Shown in pieces: positions 39,997 to 45,378 of a DNA stretch of 45,378 bases (positions are counted from its first letter, which is position 1; the number at the start of each line of letters is the position of its first letter). The position numbers and the translations under genes are program-made. The stretch is from an uncultured bacterium (GTDB lineage Bacteria > Patescibacteriota > Minisyncoccia > SW-4-49-11), in assembly GCA_937864235.1 (NCBI GenBank), contig CALMJI010000027.1, forward strand, positions 1 through 45,378, in the 5' to 3' direction. The notes under the pieces are model-generated. The model saw nothing but the letters and a program-made list of their open reading frames with translations, did no database searches and had not been told where the DNA came from.

Positions 39997-41196
39997 TTAT
40001 TGATAAAATATAATTTCTCTTGTCCCAAGACCATACCCATCGAATATGACATCCCATTCTTTAATAATATCATCAAGTTTTACCTCCTCTCTTGGCTTAT
40101 TATCATATAGAGATTGTACATAGTATTTAGCTTTATTTTTATCAATTGAGATAAAACATGCATTATCATCTAATCTATAAAGAATTTCTTTATTGTCAGG
40201 GGAAAAACTAACAGGAGTCATAGGTTCTTCTGGATTACCCTTAAAAGAAGCTATTTCTTTACCTGATAATGTCTCTAATACACTATATGAGTTTGGTAGT
40301 ACTGTAACCTCATCCGGATAGCATGCTTGAAACCCTCTTGTAGTAAATGTTTTAGGCTTAGTGAATAATTTATTATCTTTATTAAATAAATTGCTACTAT
40401 AGTCTGGATATTCATTAAATATCTTGTTCGGGAAACTTGATATTTTTTTATCTATTAAATTAAGACTATATAAATCATATTTGTTCTCTGTACTTGTATA
40501 TAAAGCATAGGTTAATAAAATCTTATTCTCAGGCAACCATCGAGGATTGAATATTTCTGAACGAGTTGTTACTGTTTTAATGATTTCATTTTTTTGACTT
40601 TCAATATTATACAAATAGAAATCATAGGTTTTATCTCTATTATCAACTTTGGATCTTAAGAAAAATATTTCTTTAGAATTAGGAGAAAATATTGGATATT
40701 CTATATTAAAACCTGATTTAGATACTAGAATATCTCGAATTTCTTTAGTCTCTATGTTTAATAATTGTAGTTTACTCAACCTAGAACTAGTCGTGTAGTC
40801 TAATACTAAGTTATTTTTATCTGGGCTAAGCTCTATATTATAAGATAATCCTTCACCAAAATTATTAACATCTCTAAGAGTTGTTAATAGCTCAGGTTTA
40901 CTATCATTAATAGTTCTTAAAACTTTTATATCCCAATTATCACCACTTTCATCAACTTTTACTTGCTCTGTATGTATTTTTACTTTACTCTTTTCATTTT
41001 CCTCTACTGGCTCTGGGTCCACTACTTTTGGATCTGTATTATCTGGGACAGGAGCAGGAGTTGGCTCTGTCACACTTACCTCCGCCATTGGCTCTCGGTT
41101 CATATCCCATAGCAGATACCCGAATATTCCCAAGATTACAAATATTATTCCGAACCCGATTATTGTTAATTTATCTTTTTGCCAATTCATTTTCAT
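39997..41196 (-). CDS. Anchored beta-propeller-like (TolB/WD40-like) protein, copy 2
   Basis: Repeated IELSPDNNLVLDY / IFSPNSKEIFFLRS / VSFSPDNKEILYRL; ectodomain indistinguishable from 41209-42402 by inspection. Confidence 0.8.
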   Translation of the reverse strand: MKMNWQKDKLTIIGFGIIFVILGIFGYLLWDMNREPMAEVSVTEPTPAPVPDNTDPKVVDPEPVEENEKSKVKIHTEQVKVDESGDNWDIKVLRTINDSKPELLTTLRDVNNFGEGLSYNIELSPDKNNLVLDYTTSSRLSKLQLLNIETKEIRDILVSKSGFNIEYPIFSPNSKEIFFLRSKVDNRDKTYDFYLYNIESQKNEIIKTVTTRSEIFNPRWLPENKILLTYALYTSTENKYDLYSLNLIDKKISSFPNKIFNEYPDYSSNLFNKDNKLFTKPKTFTTRGFQACYPDEVTVLPNSYSVLETLSGKEIASFKGNPEEPMTPVSFSPDNKEILYRLDDNACFISIDKNKAKYYVQSLYDNKPREEVKLDDIIKEWDVIFDGYGLGTREIIFYQ

Positions 41197-41208
41197 ATAT
41201 TTAATTTT

Positions 41209-42402
41209 TTATTGATAAAATATAATTTCTCTTGTCCCAAGACCATACCCATCGAATATGACATCCCATTCTTTAATAATATCATCAAGTTTTACCTCCT
41301 CTCTTGGCTTATTATCATATAGAGATTGTACATAGTATTTAGCTTTATTTTTATCAATTGAGATAAAACATGCATTATCATCTAATCTATAAAGAATTTC
41401 TTTATTGTCAGGGGAAAAACTAACAGGAGTCATAGGTTCTTCTGGATTACCCTTAAAAGAAGCTATTTCTTTACCTGATAATGTCTCTAATACACTATAT
41501 GAGTTTGGTAGTACTGTAACCTCATCCGGATAGCATGCTTGAAACCCTCTTGTAGTAAATGTTTTAGGCTTAGTGAATAATTTATTATCTTTATTAAATA
41601 AATTGCTACTATAGTCTGGATATTCATTAAATATCTTGTTCGGGAAACTTGATATTTTTTTATCTATTAAATTAAGACTATATAAATCATATTTGTTCTC
41701 TGTACTTGTATATAAAGCATAGGTTAATAAAATCTTATTCTCAGGCAACCATCGAGGATTGAATATTTCTGAACGAGTTGTTACTGTTTTAATGATTTCA
41801 TTTTTTTGACTTTCAATATTATACAAATAGAAATCATAGGTTTTATCTCTATTATCAACTTTGGATCTTAAGAAAAATATTTCTTTAGAATTAGGAGAAA
41901 ATATTGGATATTCTATATTAAAACCTGATTTAGATACTAGAATATCTCGAATTTCTTTAGTCTCTATGTTTAATAATTGTAGTTTACTCAACCTAGAACT
42001 AGTCGTGTAGTCTAATACTAAGTTATTTTTATCTGGGCTAAGCTCTATATTATAAGATAATCCTTCACCAAAATTATTAACATCTCTAAGAGTTGTTAAT
42101 AGCTCAGGTTTACTATCATTAATAGTTCTTAAAACTTTTATATCCCAATTATCACCACTTTCATCAACTTTTACTTGCTCTGTATGTATTTTTACTTTAC
42201 TCTTTTCATTTTCCTCTACTGGCTCTGGGTCCACTACTTTTGGATCTGTATTATCTGGGACAGGAGCAGGAGTTGGCTCCGTCACACTTACCTCCGCCAT
42301 TGGCTCTCTATTCATATCCCATAATAAATACCCAAATACTCCTAAAATTACAAATATTATCCCGAACCAGATTATTGTTAATTTATCTTTTTGCCAATTC
42401 AT
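41209..42402 (-). CDS. Anchored beta-propeller-like (TolB/WD40-like) protein, copy 3
   Basis: Same ectodomain as copy 2; divergent anchor DNA. Confidence 0.8.
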   Translation of the reverse strand: MNWQKDKLTIIWFGIIFVILGVFGYLLWDMNREPMAEVSVTEPTPAPVPDNTDPKVVDPEPVEENEKSKVKIHTEQVKVDESGDNWDIKVLRTINDSKPELLTTLRDVNNFGEGLSYNIELSPDKNNLVLDYTTSSRLSKLQLLNIETKEIRDILVSKSGFNIEYPIFSPNSKEIFFLRSKVDNRDKTYDFYLYNIESQKNEIIKTVTTRSEIFNPRWLPENKILLTYALYTSTENKYDLYSLNLIDKKISSFPNKIFNEYPDYSSNLFNKDNKLFTKPKTFTTRGFQACYPDEVTVLPNSYSVLETLSGKEIASFKGNPEEPMTPVSFSPDNKEILYRLDDNACFISIDKNKAKYYVQSLYDNKPREEVKLDDIIKEWDVIFDGYGLGTREIIFYQ

Positions 42403-42477
42403 AATTTATGATTTAGTTAATTATATATATATTAGCATATTTTATATTTTTGCATATTATACTTATCCACAAATTAA

Positions 42478-43284
42478 TTAATTTTGTAATTTTAGCTCAT
42501 AGATATATGGCCAGAGTTTACCTGTTATGAAAAATGTCTCTGTGCTAGCTCGATAAGCTATGCCATTGAGTTCGGCTATATTCGGCTTATCTTTCATTAG
42601 TTGATTCACTAATTGGTTTAGGTCTAATATTCTTATAATTTCACCATTTACAGGATTGATTTTGATAATTTTGTTAGTCTGATAAATATTGGCATATATA
42701 TAACCAGAGACATATTCTAATTCATTGAGATTGTATTGAGGTTTATTCTGGTACTTCACTGAGAGCTGTCTTGTGGCTGTGAAATTGTTAGGATCAAGAT
42801 AGGTTATTTTATCTGTGCCATCACTCATAATGAGCTTCTCTCCATCATTAGTAAGTCCCCAACCTTCCCTACTCTCAAATTCAAAAGTCTGAATCTGCTC
42901 AAAAGTTTTAACATCATAGACAAATCCTTTTTGATTTTTATACGTTAGCTGATAGATTTTATCTTTTAGAATTGTGCTTCCTTCTCCGAAGTATATATCT
43001 CTATCTAATTTGACCTTAGTGTCTATCTTCCCAGTCGCTAAATCCAGAATTCCCAAGACTGACTCGGTCTGAGTTAAATAGCTTGGAGAACCGGTACTCT
43101 CATATAAAATGTCTCCATCAAAAAATAAACCCTGAATATAGGAATTTGTACTATGTGGGTATTTGTTTATAATACTATATTGTATATAATCAATAGTATT
43201 ACTCTCCGTATCTACTTTCCAATATACCCATAATCCTAAAGCTATGAGTATTATAGATATCCATATTAATAATTGGGGTCTCAT
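42478..43284 (-). CDS. Glutaminyl-peptide cyclotransferase (glutamine cyclotransferase family)
   Basis: YIQGLFFDGDILYESTGSPSYL, REGWGLTNDGEKLIMSDGTDKITYLDP, LNELEYVSGYIYANIYQTNKIIKINPVNGEI, AELNGIAYRASTETFFITGKLWPYIYEL. Confidence 0.9.
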   Translation of the reverse strand: MRPQLLIWISIILIALGLWVYWKVDTESNTIDYIQYSIINKYPHSTNSYIQGLFFDGDILYESTGSPSYLTQTESVLGILDLATGKIDTKVKLDRDIYFGEGSTILKDKIYQLTYKNQKGFVYDVKTFEQIQTFEFESREGWGLTNDGEKLIMSDGTDKITYLDPNNFTATRQLSVKYQNKPQYNLNELEYVSGYIYANIYQTNKIIKINPVNGEIIRILDLNQLVNQLMKDKPNIAELNGIAYRASTETFFITGKLWPYIYELKLQN

Positions 43285-43435
43285 ATATTTTGTAGTGAAG
43301 TATTTAGTTTAACTATAGCATAATTTTATAAAATATATACAAAATATACAAGATGAGGATATAGTCGACAAAAGAGATTATTATACATTACTATGCTAAT
43401 CACAGTAAATTAGGATAGTAATTATCCTAATTTAG

Positions 43436-43590
43436 AAGAGGTGGGTGGATTGAATTTTTTAACTTGTATTTTTGTCTCCCTTTGGAGGGAGTACCCGTAG
43501 GGGGAGGGTGGATAGGGTTAAGGTTAAGGTTGAGAGTTTAAGCTCAATCCACCCCCGCCTTTCAGGCTTCCCCCTCCGAAGGGGGACAAA
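43436..43590. repeat. Palindromic intergenic repeat element (family copy)
   Basis: tttgtctccctttggagggagtacccgtagggggagggtggat ... atccacccccgcctttcaggcttccccctccgaagggggacaaa, inverted arms. Confidence 0.8.
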
Positions 43591-43735
43591 ATTAAAGGCT
43601 CTTTTTTATAAATATACAAACCACGATAAAGTATCACCTACACAAGTCACAACTTATCTACGATACATCTCATCTTATTCACAAAATTAATAGATATGGT
43701 AGAATATTATATTGAATTGAATTTAATGAAAATAT

Positions 43736-45181
43736 ATGCAAAATACCAAATGCCAATTGATTGTCTATCCTAATAGTCTGGGTAATAATTTAGCTGATTT
43801 AGATTATGTTTTAACAAATTACTTTAGTGATATTATTGGAGGAGTACATATTTTACCTTTTTATCCTTCATCTGCTGACAGAGGTTTTGCTCCTATCACT
43901 TATGATACTGTGGATAGTTCATTTGGGTCTTGGGATGACATTCATAAAATAGCTAGTAAATTTGATATTATGGTTGATTTTATGGCCAATCATATTTCTA
44001 AGCAATCTGTTTATTTCCAAGATTTTCTAGAAAATGGGGAAACTTCAGAATATGCGGATATGTTTTTACCAACTACCAAATTAGCTCCTAATGGAGATAT
44101 AGCCGAATCAGATATTGCTAAAATTTATACGAGAAAGCCTCGAGCTCCATTTGTAGAAGTTATGGGCAAAAATGGCACGAAGCATATTGTATGGAGTACT
44201 TTTGAGGAAGAGCAAATCGATGTAGATATATATTCTCCTGTCACGCGTCAGGTTTTTGGTAAATATTTAGAGTTTTTATGCCAGCAAAAAATCAAATATA
44301 TGAGAATTGATGCTTTTGCTTATGTGACCAAAGAACTCGGCACCCATTCTTTCTTTTTAGAGCCATATGTCTGGGAAGTTTTAGATTGGATTCAAAATAC
44401 AGTTGCAGATTATGGAGTCACAATATTACCAGAAATTCATGAACATTATTCAATTCAAAAATCTATTCAGTCAAAAGGATTCTGGGTCTATGATTTCGCA
44501 TTGCCAATGTTATGTCTCGAGGCTATTTTCCATAATAATGCTATCAATTTGAAATATTGGCTCAGTATATGTCCAAGAAATCAATTCACTACTCTAGATA
44601 CTCATGATGGAATTGGAGTAGTAGATGTGGCAGACTTATTATCTGATGAGCAAATCCGGAAGACCTCAGAACAAATTTCTATCAGAGGAGGTAATCTCAA
44701 TGAGAGATTTAGTAATAATGCAGAATACAAAAATGTAGATATATACCAAATTAACTGTACTTATTACTCTGCTCTGGGTGAGGACGATAATGCCTATATT
44801 ATTACTAGAACAATTCAAATCTTCACTCCTGGGATTCCACAAATTTATTATGTAGGTCTATTAGCAGGAGCTAATGATGTAGATTTATTGGAGAAGACAA
44901 AAGTTGGACGAGATATTAATAGACACTTTTATACTTTAGATGAGATTAAAAGTAATATAGAAAGACCAGTTGTACAAAGATTATTCAATCTTATGAGATT
45001 TCGTAATAATTGTAAAGCTTTCTTGGGAGAATTAACTATTTTAGACTCAGAAAATGATATTCTACACCTAAGATGGGATTATAATGAGATTTATGCCATC
45101 GCTTATATTGATCTTACCAATTATACTGCTAAAGTTGAACATAATAACTATTTAGGTGAAGTTATTGTATTTGATGTATAG
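43736..45181 (+). CDS. GH13 sucrose phosphorylase-like glycoside phosphorylase
   Basis: GGVHILPFYPSSADRGFAPITYDTVDSSFGSWDDI, MRIDAFAYVTK, LPEIHEHY, TLDTHDGIGVVDV: catalytic Asp, Glu and His-Asp motifs retained. Confidence 0.88.
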   Translation: MQNTKCQLIVYPNSLGNNLADLDYVLTNYFSDIIGGVHILPFYPSSADRGFAPITYDTVDSSFGSWDDIHKIASKFDIMVDFMANHISKQSVYFQDFLENGETSEYADMFLPTTKLAPNGDIAESDIAKIYTRKPRAPFVEVMGKNGTKHIVWSTFEEEQIDVDIYSPVTRQVFGKYLEFLCQQKIKYMRIDAFAYVTKELGTHSFFLEPYVWEVLDWIQNTVADYGVTILPEIHEHYSIQKSIQSKGFWVYDFALPMLCLEAIFHNNAINLKYWLSICPRNQFTTLDTHDGIGVVDVADLLSDEQIRKTSEQISIRGGNLNERFSNNAEYKNVDIYQINCTYYSALGEDDNAYIITRTIQIFTPGIPQIYYVGLLAGANDVDLLEKTKVGRDINRHFYTLDEIKSNIERPVVQRLFNLMRFRNNCKAFLGELTILDSENDILHLRWDYNEIYAIAYIDLTNYTAKVEHNNYLGEVIVFDV

Positions 45182-45196
45182 AGATAAGTAGTGATT

Positions 45197-45378
45197 TTGT
45201 TCGAATGCAGGGACTCGGTCACAAGTAATTTCCCTGACGGGAAATTCTCGCGACCCCGTCTCGCGGCGTTCGCCTTGTACTTTGCACAAACTCACGCATC
45301 GCTCCGACTTTCTCGTCCTGACGAAAGCCAAGCAATTGGCTTTCTTATTCTCTCACTTCGTTGTTCGAATGCAGGGAC
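45197..45378. repeat. 164-bp-period repeat reaching the window edge
   Basis: TTGTTCGAATGCAGGGAC at 45197-45214 and 45361-45378; internal inverted repeats ATTTCCCtgacGGGAAAT and GAAAGCCAAgcaaTTGGCTTTC. Confidence 0.75.

Larger units (their letters stand above)
39985..42402. repeat. ~1.2 kb tandem duplication, offset 1212 bp
   Basis: tcatatatttaattttttattgataaaatataatttctcttgtccc occurs at 39981 and 41193. Confidence 0.92.

Noticed and set aside
43514-43535. GGTTAA triplet repeat (agggttaaggttaaggttgag) as telomere-like sequence
   Set aside because: Only about three units inside an intergenic repeat element; too short to mean anything by itself.
45197-45214. GTTCGAATGCAGGGAC as a tRNA T-arm
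   Set aside because: Resembles a T-loop locally, but no cloverleaf could be assembled around it; it is part of the 164-bp repeat.

Overview
A ~45.4 kb AT-rich bacterial window that reads as a Candidate Phyla Radiation/Patescibacteria-type genome fragment. This placement is inferred from gene content and streamlining; the exact lineage is not determined. Most of it is a dense minus-strand housekeeping set: dnaK, tatD, PBP1A, a DksA-like protein, a VirD4/TraG-like ATPase with its partner, secF/secD, ybaB, a glycosyltransferase, PBP2/mreD-like/mreC/mreB, dut, cmk, lepA, murJ, an isolated 16S rRNA gene, metG, greA, a lamin-tail-domain protein, a PH-domain protein, ruvB, a tandem set of membrane-anchored beta-propeller-like proteins, and a glutamine cyclotransferase. 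Plus-strand genes are vanZ-like, EVE domain, MetF-like, ung, a small RNA, a priA-like gene and a GH13 sucrose-phosphorylase-like gene. The main signals for follow-up are: (1) a G12 homopolymer exactly between the -35 and -10 of a type IV prepilin gene, a candidate phase-variable promoter; (2) an unclassified ~150-nt structured RNA with a perfect-consensus promoter and its own terminator; (3) a PriA homologue that appears to have lost its helicase motifs; (4) an autonomous, unlinked 16S transcription unit with processing stem; (5) a mosaic tandem duplication of anchored surface proteins with a mappable crossover; (6) a CIRCE operator on dnaK; (7) a dispersed family of palindromic intergenic repeats. 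No CRISPR array, tRNA gene, transposase or obvious defence operon was recognised.
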